Made by a program: the position numbers and the translations under genes. Below are positions 11,864 through 24,554 of a DNA stretch of 64,000 nt, piece after piece. Each line of letters opens with the position of its first letter. Position 1 is the stretch's first letter. Origin of the DNA: Albizia julibrissin (lineage: Eukaryota > Streptophyta > Magnoliopsida > Fabales > Fabaceae); contig CM073489.1 in the NCBI GenBank assembly GCA_037074505.1, forward strand, positions 36,021,058 to 36,085,057, written 5' to 3'. Under the pieces are notes generated by a model. The model did no database searches. It saw only the letters and a program-made list of their open reading frames with translations, and had not been told where the DNA came from.

Positions 11864-14800
11864 CTACGGTATCACCTTATCGACATCTTGATCACGTTTA
11901 AGATCTTTAGGAAGAGCAAGAGCATACAAGAGTGTCTCCTTCTTCTTAGGTCGCCAAGTGGACTTCTCGGCGCACAGAAATCCATTCTTATCGTTAGAGT
12001 TACTTGTGAGAATTTTCCAATGCAAAGACTTCACCATCCCCTCAATTTCCTTAATCGTCTCAGATTTGTCGCGAACCAGAAACTTCCCTGATGGCCTCAG
12101 AATCCGATCAACCTCGGCAACTACACCTGTCAAATTGCAACTGGACGGGACACCACGAATATGAAAATTAGAGAATCAAATCTCTTGCTAATCTGAGAAA
12201 TAAACTAGTCGTTAGCCATTACCCACCTCTTCTTAAGCTTGGAAAACAGATTATTGGCATGCAGGAGATCATAACTCCTAGGATAAGTGCTGAATGATTC
12301 GCACCAATCATGATATATGCCAAAAAGGCCACGTTCGTAAATAATAGGAAGAGTGTCAGCTGAGTCTATTGGAACCACGTTCATGACCCAAATGTTTAAA
12401 TCTCTCAAAGCTGCAGCAAAACTGAATGCCAGAAACAGATGTTATAATTCAGAAAGAGCAAGTGACTTGTGGGGACAAAAGAAAAAGATAAGTTTTTTGC
12501 TCACCCTCCATAGACAGATCTCATATCCATGACATTCCTGACTTTTGACCAATCAACTCCAATCCCATTTAGATAAGACCCAGATACTACATTTTTCCAG
12601 ATTTCATAATCAGAGGTAAAATCTTGAGGGGCAGGCTTTCCATAAACTCCAACTTGGGAACTCAGCAGCCAGTATGGTGGTTTGGACAGTCTGGTTGGCC
12701 ATTCCTCCGGCCATTTATAAGCACGCTCAGTTGAATTCTCAGGTGCTTTGTGCATGCAAGTTTGTAATGGAACGTTCCTGTCACATCAAAAGGTAGAGAC
12801 AGCATCAATTTTATAAACTGGTTTATTGAACTTTAACAGATAAAAATTGTAATGCAAAAAATTTTTCATTTCAGGCAAAAGGAAGCATCTCTCCAAATGT
12901 AAAATGTATCCTACAGTCGTACAAATGTTCCTTTCGTTTTAAAAAACCAAATAAGAAGATAAATCTGAAGGTCTTGTTGACAAAATTTTCTAGTGCATTT
13001 TGCATTACAAACTAGGCCCTATATTTAGGACCAGAGGTGGTAATTTAATTTGAAGAAAAGAAAAATACCATGCTGCATTAGGATCATCAAAGTCTGGGCA
13101 GAGACTAGGCTCATTCTTTGAACGTTTCATGTAGCACTCATTAGATGTTGGCTTCCTGTAAATAGCTATACCTACTTTATTGAGTCTATCCCTTTGGATT
13201 GACACAACTTCCCAGCACATTGCTTTTGTTAGAACTTCCATGGCTGCAAATAATTGACAACAAAAATGTCAGAGAAGATACACCTTAAAGCTAAAAGAGG
13301 CAAACAGAAGTTTATTTTTTACCTACCTTCCCATATTTCGACATCTTCAGGTTCCTTCTGATAAACAGGAGTAGCAGACCACAAAAACAAACCACCAGGT
13401 CGCAGTACTCGATTCAGCTCCAAGAGAAGCTTCCCACCTGCAGTCGCACCAAAAGAAGAAACATAAGCTTCCCAAATAAAAGCCATCATGGACTTATCAA
13501 CATAATTACCTATGTAAGTGAGTAGTCCTAAATCTAAATGCCTACAAACAGAGGATGGACAAAACTATTGCTGTACTAAAACCTTGAATTTGAATGAACT
13601 TAAATTCATCTGACCGCCGCCAATAACACACAAGTCGTTGTTGAAATAATTCTATACAGAAACCTCAAACTAGGATTGATGTGAATTCATCTGATCACTA
13701 AAAATAAAAATGAGGGCATTAAAATACCTTCTATATGCCATGGAACCCTACAGCGTGCACAATGGATGGCGTCAAATACTTTCGCTGGGAAGGGAAGCCT
13801 CTTTGTGCCCATGACAGCTGATATAGCGGGAATACCTCTTTCAAGTGCAAATTGTACCTGAGCTTCATGTTCGTCCTTTGGTGCAAATGACATAGTGAGT
13901 ACGTCCCTCTCAAAGATAAAGCCTCCAAAGCTGGCAACACCACATCCAACATCTAATATCACACGTGTGTGCTTGCCCCACTCAACCTCAGGTACAGACT
14001 GCATCAAACTTCCTTATAGTAAGCAAAATGCACACACAAAAAAAAAAAAAAAAAAAAAAGCAGATTACATACCCACAGAACAATGTTAAAATGAAAGCTG
14101 AACGAGAAATTGTTACTGAACATGTAAATATGGATGAGAAATTTGTGCAAGAAATCAAATAAGAGCATACACCATTTGTTACTGAACATGTAAATATGGA
14201 TTCATAGAACATGCAGCAAAATGCAATCCAGGTCTTGTTGATGGATATTAACCTTAAAAATGACAAATAGAGTCAATGTTGGCAAGAGATATGAACATGA
14301 ATATATCACCTGTTGTATAAAATCAATGTAATGAAGTGCCCCATGCTGGAACTGAGTTCCACCACCAGGAAAAATAAGGTACTCGCCAGCCATTTTTACC
14401 CAATTCTGGTGCCCCTTGTATTGAGCAAGCATAGTGTGTGGAACATTGTGATACCATATCTGCAGGAGCAGAACTTATTGTTTCAGGGAGGCGTAAATAA
14501 CCAAATAGAGAACAACAATGAACTATGATTTGAGTAAACTCTGGCGCCCCTTAAATTCAACAGGCAAAGTATTTGGAATATTGTCATCCCACAATTGAGG
14601 GGAACTTAAATAGGAGAGTAAAAAGTCAATCAGAATGATAACTAACTAGTAGCATATTAGTAAATTTATACCTTATCTCTGCTTCTAGGCCACTCAATAG
14701 GAGTTCTATATCCTCCGGGAAGAGGAACAAGGCAGGTAGGAGCTTCTGCAGGACAATGTCTTTCTCGATGTTCATAGTGCTTAGTATTCCGGAGATTCCT

Positions 14801-15589
14801 AACTGCTTCCCAGTTGTCAAGGCATGGGATGAAATCAGGACCAGCAGTGACATTGCATAGTTTCCAATTGTATTGACCAGTAGGCTGCTTAGATAAATTT
14901 TGAGACTCTTTTTCACTCTTTGACTCTGATGCCTGAGTTGAAAAGGACCCAATTTGAGTTCTACTTTCATTCAGAAGCTCTGACTGTGCTCCATGGGGAT
15001 AAACCGCCTGTGAACTCTGGCTCTGCACAAAATCATCTGTTTTCTTCTCACTAGAGCTTTCATCAGAGTCATTGTCAGTCCTTTGTTCTTCTACCTTCCC
15101 TTCTATCTTACTATCTGTTGTTTCAATTTGACCATCTGATTGATTTTTATTTCCATCTGAATCTGAATTTCTGTTATCATAAGAATCATACGTCTTACCC
15201 TCATTGGAATCAGATTTATTTTCAACTGAATTATCTTCAGCCTCTCCCATATTAGAAGTTTCCTTCTGATCGTCGTTGTTATCTGTGTTTTCTGGGACAT
15301 TAGAATTGCTTTTAGAGACATTATTGTCAACCATGGTTGTATGCACAGGGAAATCACCTTGATCATCCCCGGATTGCTGAGAATTGCTCTTGTTGTTGTC
15401 AATCGCCTGTTTTGCTTCATTCTTATTCTCCTGAGACACATCTGCATTTTGGTCTGGAACTACAGAGGATGATGTCATCATCCAAATTCCGACCAAGCAT
15501 AGACCCACAAACGTAACAACAGTCAATGTTGACCAGTAACTTGATGATGATCTTTTGTTGTCTAATCTGGAATATCTCCCTGGAGCCAT
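11864..15589 (-). CDS. PMT26: PMT26-like Golgi methyltransferase (QUA2/TSD2 family, DUF248), eight exons
   Basis: Exons, in transcript order: 15589-14672, 14459-14310, 13998-13728, 13437-13327, 13243-13069, 12777-12505, 12421-12227, 12140-11864. All junctions are GT-AG with compatible phases, and the sum is 789 codons plus stop. The protein is a type II membrane protein: cytosolic start MAPGRYSRLDNKR, transmembrane segment about 21-38, then a long acidic Ser/Asp/Asn-rich stem (about 45-225). The lumenal domain begins at CNVTAGPDFIPCLDNW. Exon 3 carries the S-adenosylmethionine motif DVGCG (about 372-376); later blocks include HCARCRVPWH, GIYHDWCESF and VDRILRP. Family members act in the Golgi and are linked to methyl-esterification of pectin. 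The long acidic stem and near-identical C-terminal blocks place it with PMT24/25/26, nearest PMT26 by memory. The exon 7/8 junction gives KKSCNL where relatives have KKRCNL. Confidence 0.93.
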
Positions 15590-15606
15590 TTGGAGTGCAC
15601 CTATTC

Positions 15607-16880
15607 ACTGATAGTTTAGACCTAATCATGAAGGAAAAAGCAATTAAACACCTCTCACATCATAGGCTCAGTTTTAGGAAACACTTGGTTGCCAAAAATT
15701 TACACCATTTTATGGCAAAGTGGCAAAAGCACATCACATAAAGTGCAAATTCACGTTTACATTTTTCCATAAAATCAAACGCATAGTCAAATCTGATGAC
15801 TTGCACTTCCGTTTTGGCATAAGATACAGATGTTCTTCTAATATCATTATATTAGAAGGTAGATCTGAAAGATTTGCATCTCCGGCAGTATATTGTGGCT
15901 TTTCAAAAGTTATGTTCTAGAACTCTAGGTGTCGCGGAAGAACATATTAAATATTGTTTGTGAGAAATGTTACGAAAACTACAGCAAACTAGTTTTTGCA
16001 ATTTTGATTAATAACGACTTGGAGTTAATAGAGTTATAGCCCGCCCCGGTATCAAAATAACTTATTATATATTAATGGGTTGAATAGATATTTCTCAGGT
16101 CAGCAGAACATAAGCTTTTAAGTTGTTCTGGAATAAAACGCGTTAAAAAAAACAGAAAGAAAAAGGAAAACAGAGGACATTGTTTCAACGTTTATTGTCA
16201 ATAAGCGCTCTAACCAAAAGCCAGATAAATTCCTGCCTACGGAGAAAAAGAAAATAAAGAGAAAAACTCAAGTTTAACGGTGATGCTAGAATCAAACTCA
16301 GATACGAACTAATAACGGAAATGTGTGAACTTTAAAGATGAAACAATGTATGAGCAGAGTAAGAAATTCCGGTTGGAAACGACAAAACCGATATATACAC
16401 CACCCCAAAGAAAATTTGACAGAAGAACCAACCTTACACCCAAAAAGTATTCACTATAGACAAAACGTAAGACACATGAGAAACAACCCAAAAAGAAAAT
16501 CAGCAAAACTAGCAAAGACACGACCAGTACTATATTGTCCACCAAAAGAAAATAGAAGCGTGAAGAAGTCTGTCCAATTTATAGCAGCGAAGCAAAGTTT
16601 GAAACCAAGATATAATAGACATGACAAAGAAAAGAACAGAGAAGCCAAAGATTAGACGACAAAAGAAAAAAGAAGAAAAGAAAGGCACCTTGGTTTCTTG
16701 GGAGGAGGATGAGAAACGGCGACGGCGGCTGGTACTAAATATCCATTGCGAAGGAGGCAACGAGAAAAGGATATGAAACGAAAGGTTTAGCAGAGGACAT
16801 GGGAAGGAGGGAATAGACAAAATGGGCGAGAAGTTATGCGATTTTATAGGAAGAAGTAATTGTAATTGCTTCGAATATAT
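15607..16880 (-). promoter_or_regulatory. Candidate 5' leader region of PMT26 with a leader intron
   Basis: No coding gene is seen between the PMT26 ATG and 16.9 kb. On the minus strand, a GC-richer stretch from about 16880 to 16689 ends AACCAAG|GTGCC, a plausible donor. A pyrimidine-rich tract ending CTATCAG at 15608 is a plausible acceptor just before the ATG. This would make a non-coding first exon and a leader intron of about 1.1 kb. It is inferred from splice-like sequence only; the short frames here are not genes. Confidence 0.3.
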
Positions 16881-16889
16881 GGGCGTGGG

Positions 16890-17828
16890 TAAAGGACATT
16901 CATAATGACAATTGATACTTCAAAATGTAAGCTTGAAATGGATGAGAGAGAAATTGAAGGTGTGACTTTGAGCGCTATATTACAGAAATTGAAAGTGTGG
17001 GACAATGAGAGAGAAGCGGCCCCTGTTGAGGGCGATAGTATTATTAGGTAACAGTAATTTTACGCATTGTAGGTTATTCTTGACTTTATTATCTTAAACT
17101 ACAAAAATATCAGATGCCCTTCTCGTCTCTGATTCTTCATGATCTATACTGGTTTCACCAATACAGAGTTTCTAATTTTTAAATGTGTAACGTAAAAATA
17201 ACTTTTTAAACAATATCTGCACTACTTATTTTTTGGGTCAACCAATGTACTAAGATTATCTCACTGCTTTTTTTTTAATCAGAATTGTCTCACTGCTAAA
17301 TGAGAGATATAAAAATATGCCACATTAGAAGCTGCCCTCGATTCACGCTAAAAAATATATTTCTTTAGTACTCAACTAAGGTGGGGTGTTTAGTATAAGA
17401 AGAACTGAAGAAGACAGATAGATCATGTGAGGTAGACAGGTAGTGTGGTTTTATACCATTTTGTTTTACAACTACCCATCATAAATGTGAGTGTTTTTTT
17501 TTTAATCTCACTTCATTCGAGATTTGTTCTGTTATTTAATAGGTTCCGCCTGACAAAATTATACTTTTAAGATATTAGATATGGAACTGTAGAGGAAATG
17601 AGCAATTATCCTAGAAAAAAAATTTAAAGATTGTCATATCCATATTCTATGTTAGATTCACTTGTTTTTTTTTTGTTGGCCACAAGAGGATCACTTTCTT
17701 TCGTTTGATATGCTCAATCTTATTGGTTTGAAAAGAAACTAAGGGTTTGTTTGAAAACACAGTATAACAAAAAAAAAGAAGCCCCGTAGACTGATCAAAA
17801 CGCTCAAAAGCCCAATTGGCATGGTAAG
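16890..17828. other. Intergenic DNA, no gene recognised
   Basis: This stretch lies between the PMT26 leader region and the Harbinger element. It is AT-rich with short poly-T runs. No conserved frame, RNA gene or clear transposon end was identified, apart from a GGGTTTGTTTGAAAACAC phrase near 17744 that resembles a transposon terminus. Confidence 0.4.
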
Positions 17829-19622
17829 GCTCCGTTTGGGAACGCGGTAGGCAGCACTAGGCTTTAATAAAAAAAACAACTTCTTATAGAAGCTGACTTT
17901 AGGTGCTTCTGAGGGGAGAAGCTGCTTCTCGACAGACTTGCAACCGTTGGGGCACATTTATTGCCATTCAAACTCTCAGCTGCCTCACAGACCCTGAACC
18001 ATAATACTCTCATCTGCTCCTCCTGACACCATTACTCCTCTTAAATCGCTTGCTTCTTCTTTCTTCATCCTTGGATCTTCAACAGAGTTTGCCGTCGTTA
18101 AGTGGAAGGGGTCGTCGGAGGTGCTAAGTGAAGGTCGCCGTTGATGGGTAGGTCCAAAATCGAGAGGTGGTGCTTCTCTAAGTGGTCCCTTCTTCATCCC
18201 TGCATGTAAGCACAACATCAAAAACCGTTAAGTGTTGGCTTCGTTGGAGGTTGGAAGAAGTCACCATAAGTCGGTGGATCCCCCTGTTTTTGGTCATCGT
18301 TGTCTATCCCTTGTGCAGCAGAGTGTCCAGTGTTGGTCCAACGGCTTGTCCTTCTAGTTAGTTGGCCGGATATATTGGTCAGTGTGGGCATCAGTCGTAG
18401 GTGGATCTGGTGTGGTGGCCGGATATCTATACTCTCATTTGCTCTGCTCTGCACTACTCTTTAGTGTGCGTTCATAGGTGTGTGATTGATGTATGATCTG
18501 CTATGATCTGTGTTTGTTTGATGATCTGTGTCTACTTTGAATTTTTTTCTCATGTCTGTTTTAGGTTTGGAGAGGTCGGAGTGAAGAGCTTGAACAATGA
18601 GGTGATGGTTTTCATATGAACACACCTTACCGTTTTAGCATATTTAACATCATTGTTTATTATCATTCGATGATGAATTTATGACTTTGATAAGTGATCT
18701 AACTTAGCAGAATAAGGCAGTTTTCGGACAAAATTATTTGTTTGTCTGCTTCTTCCTTCCTCTGTATTTCTTTTCTTATAGAACTCTGCCACTTGTGGTT
18801 TTGAAAGCAGTGTTTCATTGTTATTATAATTGGCATACTGATTGTGTTTTTTTTTTGGATTAATTTTGATTCTGGCTACAAGAACCCAAATTGCATTTGT
18901 GAAATTTATTTGATGGGCACCCATTTTCAAATGATTATAGAGGGGGTTGGATGTTGCAAAAATAGAATTTTTACCCAATGTTCTTTGTCATTGTGTGGTT
19001 TTTGGATTCCATATAGTCTAAGAAATTTCAGTCTCATCTTATCTATGATCTCAGTTCTCCATTCTATTTAGTTCAATGGGGTTTATGGCACTTGTGTGGA
19101 ACAGATGACAAATTTTAGGTTAGATAGCATTGCAATCCCTTACATTTCATGGAATCTGGACAAGCCTGCGATATTATAGTGAAACAATTAATTTAACTTT
19201 CCTTATATTCTATCTTAAATATCCGTATACCTCACAGTAATAACAATTCTTTTTTTTTTGTTTCTTTTAAAAGTACAGTATGTTTGTTCTATTTTGTATT
19301 TTGTTATACAATTTGCAGACGTTTTTTGAGTTCATTTTCAAACTCGAAACTGATTTAAGAAAATTGTGGGTGGTGGGTGATTTAACTGTGATTTATCAGT
19401 CTTTGGTATGTCTTAACGGATTTTATGAAAATGTACTTGCTTTTGTCTCTTCTTTTTGCAATTCAAATATTATTTTGGTCATATAGTAGTGTTGTAGATT
19501 TGTTTCTAGCGAATAATTAAAATGGCATCTCTTTCTAGTGTTATGTATCTTATTTAAATTTATGATGAATTTCACCTGGGCCATTTGTTTCTGTTTACTG
19601 GTCAATTGTTGACATAGAAATA

Positions 19623-19943
19623 TGAACAGGAAAAAAGGTAAAGCATCGTGGGATGTAAGTTCTACTGCGATTTTCATTGACCTTTGCATTGAGCAAATAT
19701 ACAAAAAAGAATGTCAAGGATATGCATTCACGAATGATGGGTGGAAGAACATTTTATCTGCATTTAATGAAAAAATAGGAAAATCGTATAACAAGAAACA
19801 GCTGAAAAATCGGTTAGAGAGCTTAAAGAAATAATGGAGGGCATGGAACAAATTGTTCTCAAAAGAGACTGATATATCTTTTGACTCTACAAGAAATGTG
19901 GTGATTGCAAGTGATGAGTAGTGGGAGAGGAAAATAAAGGTAC

Positions 19944-19978
<35 letters not shown>

Positions 19979-20470
19979 TACTATTATTATTATTTGTGAT
20001 ATCGTCGTCGTCGTCGTCATCATTATTAAGTCGTTAATTCTTGTAACTTGTATGCATTTAGGAAAATTCAGACTATGCAAAGATAGGTATAAAGGTCTCA
20101 TGTTGGCCAAAGAATTAGAAGGATGTTATGACATCAGGAGAAAAAATGTTCACACTGTCTTCTACAAAGCAGATGGCACTGGGTGATGATAAAGACGATT
20201 TCTACCGACCCACAATAGACCTAGAAAAAGGATCAGGAGATAGTGAGAAAGATCTTGTAGGTCCTACTACTGGAAGTATTGTGGGAGTGTCAACTGATTT
20301 GGAAGGAATAACCTTGATAACAAACACTCCACCAACTACACCTAGTGCTTCGGGAAGTAGTAGGAAGAGAAAGAGGGTTAGAGAAAGCAAAAAAGAAAAA
20401 AACGCAACCTCGAGGGTAATAGCATATGCGGTTAGAAAGATAGCCGTAGCATCTCATAGAACGGCACGAC
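19623..20470 (+). pseudogene. Harbinger ORF1 relic, Myb/SANT-like DNA-binding protein
   Basis: The frame starts MNRKKGKASWDVSSTAIFID and continues through GYAFTNDGWKNILSAFNEK and YNKKQLKNRLESLKK, the pattern of the Myb/SANT-like domain that accompanies plant Harbinger transposases. An in-frame TAA at 19832-19834 interrupts the domain, and a second stop replaces one Trp of the expected DEWW block near 19920. After a (CAT)n and (GTC)n microsatellite (about 19947-20020, probably intronic), a second part at about 20128-20460 carries the Ser/Thr-rich, basic RKRKRVRE segment typical of the C-terminal half. The frame is then cut by the nested insertion; its continuation resumes near 21081. In the family this protein binds element ends and helps the transposase reach the nucleus. 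Not functional here. Confidence 0.8.
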
Positions 20471-21080
20471 ATCTCCCTTGGGGTCCCTAGGCCCATGGCC
20501 GTCTTCCACCGGGGTCCCTAGCGGTGCCGGACTGAGTCACCCCACCTCACTAAGGTCTTTTCCCAGCCAGGAACTGTCCCCTCCCCACGAGGATTTAATA
20601 CGCCTCCCCAGGGCTCGAAGGCTCAACCTGGGGGTTAGTACAAGCCTTATGAGTAACCTGGTAACCACTTGCACCTCAGTAAGGTGGGGTGACTCAGTCC
20701 GGCACCGCTAGGGACCCTGGTGGGAGACGGCCATGAGCATAGGGACCCCAAGGGAGACGTCGTGCCGTTACATAAAAAGGCGCCTTTTTATGTAACGGCA
20801 CGACGTCTCCCTTGGGGTCCCTAGCTGTGTCGGACTGATCGTCACTCACAACGGGGTCCCTGAGCCAGCCAGGAACTGTCCCTTCCCCATAGGATTTAAT
20901 AGCCTCCCCAGGGCTCGAAGGCTCAACCTGGGGGTAAGTACAAGCCTTATGAGTAACCTGGTAACCACTTGCGCCAGCTCAGGGACCCAGTTGTGGGTGA
21001 CGGTCAGTCCGGCACCGCTAGGGACATCGGTGAGAGACGGCCATGGGCCTAGGGACCCCAAGGGAGACATCGTGCCATTA
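20459..21080. mobile_element. GC-rich composite inverted-repeat element nested in Harbinger ORF1
   Basis: Two related halves lie head to tail: about 20461-20770 and 20790-21079. Each begins GGCACGAC(A/G)TCTCCCTTGG and ends in its inverse complement, so each half has its own terminal inverted repeats. Both share an internal block (CTCCCCAGGGCTCGAAGGCT). The host reads GCATCTCATA on the left (from 20449) and ACATCTCAAG on the right (from 21079), suggesting a degenerate target duplication of about 7-9 bp around the whole composite. Long terminal repeats and that duplication size recall Mutator-like MITEs, but no transposase is present. Base composition is far more GC-rich than the host element. 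Confidence 0.65.
20740..20823. repeat. Perfect 84-bp palindrome at the junction of the two nested half-elements
   Basis: Centred between 20781 and 20782 on AAAAAGGCGCCTTTTT. Both arms are identical over 42 bases (arm sequence from the centre: GCCTTTTTATGTAACGGCAC, then ACGTCTCCCTTGGGGTCCCTA after one G). Arms diverge beyond that. It joins the end of one half-element to the start of the other, as expected if two copies met through a short AT spacer. Confidence 0.9.
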
Positions 21081-21526
21081 CATCTCAAGATAGAGCAGAT
21101 GCCTTAAAAAAGATCTCTACAAATGATGCACAAGTGGTCGACGTCGTAGTTGAATTACTGACCATTCTGAAGTTGTTAATGACGAAGACTTTTCTTTCCG
21201 ATGTTGTAACATGATGATGCATTAGATTGCTCGCGACATATTTCTTGGAATGAAAGGAAATAAACCCACTTTACTAAAGTGGTTGCGGCACCATACTTAC
21301 AACAACCCACATCTTTAGATTGCCCCAAATCACTGAACTCCTTTTTATGTTACTTTTGAAAACTTGGTTATGTGTAATTATAACGACATGCCTGACCTTT
21401 TGTATGTTATGGTAGTACTGACTTTTGTTAGACGACGTAACTCTATTTTATGCCAGTTATGAATGTTACCAACTTCTACTATATGATGTGAATTTACTCT
21501 CACATTTTATAATCGTATTTGATTTC

Positions 21527-22740
21527 ATACAATGTTGGCAATCACAGAAGTTACATCATCTATGACAAGTTTGAGTGGTGATAATATTTCAGAGGGAACG
21601 GAGGAAGTAGGATCATCTTGTGCAGATTGAAGATCCCAACTCATATCCCTTTTAGATGAAAAGATGATAGAGTATGAACAGGTGGGTGTCTTGATGGCTC
21701 AATATCTCGTGCCTTATATTTACAAAGAGCCATGCAAAACTATTAAGCAAACAGGTGCAAAATGGGTGTAAGAGGTATTGGAAGGCAATAATAGAGTATG
21801 CTCTGAAAATTTCTGAGTGGAAAAACATGGATTCTTCCCTTATACTCTAAATTGGTAGAACATGGGTTATGAAAGACTAAGTACATTAGAGTTGAACAAA
21901 TGATTGTCATGTTCTTATATACAGTTAGACATGCACAAATAAATAGAATCCTACAGGAACGATTTCAACATTTAAGAGAAATTGTCGGTAGGATCTTCCA
22001 CATGGTTTTATATGCTTGTGTGAAGCTATCGACAAAAATAATCAAATCACTTGATCCTAAGTTCCGTCATTGTCACCTAAAAATCTGTAATGATCGGCGA
22101 TATTACCCATATTTCAAGGATGCAATAGGAGCAATTGATGGAACTCACATAAGGTGTGTGGTCAATCAGTCAGAGCAAGAGAAATATATTGGAAGAAAGA
22201 GATATCTATCACAAAATATCATGGTAGTATGTGATTGGGACATGTGCTTCACTTTTGTGTTGTCAGGGTGGGAGGGAACTGCATATGATGCTCGTATCTT
22301 CCAAACTGTTATCTCCACTCCATCTATGAATTTCCCCCATCCACCTCAAGATATCTCTTCAACACTTGCACCTACATTGTGTGTTTGTTTTTTTCTCACA
22401 TTTGCTATAATTTTACAGTGTACAAAAAATTGTGTGTATTTATCAGAGAAATATTATTTGGTCGATATTGGCTATCCAACACCAGTTGGATATCTTGGTC
22501 AGTATAGACGTGAGCGTTATCACATTCCAAACTTCAGGTGACAACAGGGATTTGCAAATCCCAATGAGATGTTCAATTATTATCATTCAAGCTTGAAGAC
22601 CACTATAGAAAGGATGTTTGGAGTCTGGAACAATATGTTTCAACCCTTGGGAGAAATGAAGTCATATAGCTTTAAAACACAAGTCCACATAGTTTGTGCA
22701 ACAATGGCTATACATAATCTTATTATGAGAAATTCCTAAA
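21527..22740 (+). pseudogene. PIF/Harbinger DDE transposase (DDE_Tnp_4, ALP1-like), degenerate
   Basis: The longest open part is 21900-22541. It shows the family's landmarks: ACVKLSTKIIKSLD, then YYPYFKDAIGAIDGTHI (first catalytic Asp), YIGRKRYLSQNIMVVCDWDM, LSGWEGTAYDARIF (second catalytic Asp), and KYYLVDIGYPTPVGYLGQYR with RYHIPNFR. A TGA after NFR interrupts the frame. Reading on from there gives HSSLKTTIERMFGVWNN, which supplies the catalytic Glu, and CATMAIHNLIMR. Between FPHPP and EKYYLVD an extra stretch ending TTTTACAG looks like an unspliced intron. Upstream DNA from 21527 is likely the start of the ORF with further stops. All three catalytic residues are visible but the gene is not intact. 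Confidence 0.85.
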
Positions 22741-23205
22741 TAGATGTGGATTTTCAAGAAGTTGAACAAGGAAATATATGTGGTGAAGGTAATAATGATA
22801 TAGTTGATGTAACATTCACATCAACTATTCATAAGTTATCTTCAACACAAATGAATTATATTCGTGACATAATCTAAGACTAACTTGTTAGGGGTAGATG
22901 ATCTAATAATAATTCACTTAATGTATGCATTCTAATTTAAATATAAACTTATCCATTTTTAATTAAGTACTTTAGTGCATTTTTTTAATAATAATTGAAA
23001 TTTTTTTATTCTATCAAATTTTATTTACATTTTTCACTTCAATTATCATAATATATACAAATAATATGTGTGTGTAGTATTCAATAAGATTTATGTATTT
23101 TAAAGTTATTTTTCATCTAAACGAGATTTTTAAATGTTAATCCAAATAGATTTAAGATTAGAAAAAAAATTATTTATATTACCATCAATCCAAACATAAA
23201 TTAAA

Positions 23206-24550
23206 ATAAAAATGAGTCGTGTCTGAATCAATATTTTTTAACGTGATGTGGATTGGGGTAAGGAGAAAGTAAATGAATTAGCCAGAACTTTTTTAAACCG
23301 GAAATGTGAAATTACCATACCCGTGACATGAGGGCCCATGCCCACAATGGATCATGATTGCTTCAAGGTAGGGAGAGGGACACAACGACGTCGTTGAAGG
23401 AATGCTATCTCTGCATAGTTGCATTATTCCTCACGTTTGCAAACACGTGATGTGGACTTAAGGCCGGTGATCTGGGGCATGTACCCATCACTTGCCATTT
23501 AGAATTATAAGTAATAAATAGGTTTGCGCGAATTTTTAATGATGATTCATATATTTATTCATGGATATCGATGATTATAAAAGAAAAGTCCTAATGGGAA
23601 TGGTTCCAAAGTTAGGCCTATTTAGGTTAAAAGTATCAGGATAATTTTTTTTTTATATATCTAATTCGTATATTATAAATTATATCAAAAAAATAGTTTT
23701 TAACACTAATTCAAATAAACATTTAGTTTTTTTTTTATTTTAATATTTGTATGGATCCACAATTTGGAATCTCAAGGACACACCGACACGGCAGGGATTC
23801 AACTTCAACTGCGAAGGTGCTTGGAGAGGGCCCCCAAGTTTGCATCTCTTTGGGCATTCACATGGTGGGATTTACATTCGCCTCACTCGAATCACTTTGT
23901 GCTTTGTGATTATATAACACACTAGTCACCGACCTTTAATTTTTAAAGTCCAACATTGTTAACACCTATTCTATTAGAATACATCAGAAAATCTCATATA
24001 AATATAATTAAATTTGTTCAATATGATGAGCTAGATGCTATCAATTGACTTCACTCATTTTTTATAGAAAGACAACTTCAACTTATTATACCTATATTTA
24101 AAAATTTAACACATTCAATTATTTGCCTTTATCTTTTTCTATCTATTTTTCTCCGCTGTTAATTTGATGCTTGATTTTTCCTTATGAGTCTTTTTTTTTT
24201 TTTAGGCAGAAAAGGGGACAATCTACACTATCAATACTTATTCATCATCCTTGCAAGATCGTGGGTATGAAACACACTACACACGCCAAATTATTGATTA
24301 GCACATTAGATAGCTCTTTAGGAGATACTTCAAAACGACACAGTTCATTACTACTAACCAAACTAAAGTTTGCAAGCCAGTGAACCGCAAAGCTACTTTC
24401 CCCACAGGGATGAGAAAGGCGTACTTGGATGTTTCTATTATCTTATTTAAGCGACGAATATAAAATTATGTTTCTTACCTTACTGTCATTCCATGCCTCT
24501 AACAGCATTTGGATCGCATAAAAAGGAATTCCTCTCCACAATGAGTTTTG
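23206..24550. other. Intergenic DNA, no gene recognised
   Basis: AT-rich with one less AT-rich patch at about 23320-23480. No conserved frame, RNA gene or defined transposon was seen. The short frame at 24171-24383 starts beside a poly-T run and resembles nothing known. Confidence 0.4.
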
Positions 24551-24554
24551 TGAC

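Larger units (their letters stand above)
17829..23205 (+). mobile_element. Degenerate PIF/Harbinger DNA transposon with both ORFs
   Basis: The element carries, in the same direction, a Myb/SANT-like DNA-binding ORF (about 19623-20470) and a DDE transposase ORF (about 21530-22740), the standard two-gene layout of plant PIF/Harbinger elements. The left end is placed at TAA|GGCTCCGTTTGGG (17829). The right end is placed near 23205, where the minus strand reads ATGTTTGGATTGATGGTA, a weak inverted match to the left end. Both ORFs contain stop codons, so the copy is dead. A GC-rich element is nested at 20459-21080. The boundaries are approximate; the identity is secure from the ORFs. Confidence 0.75.
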
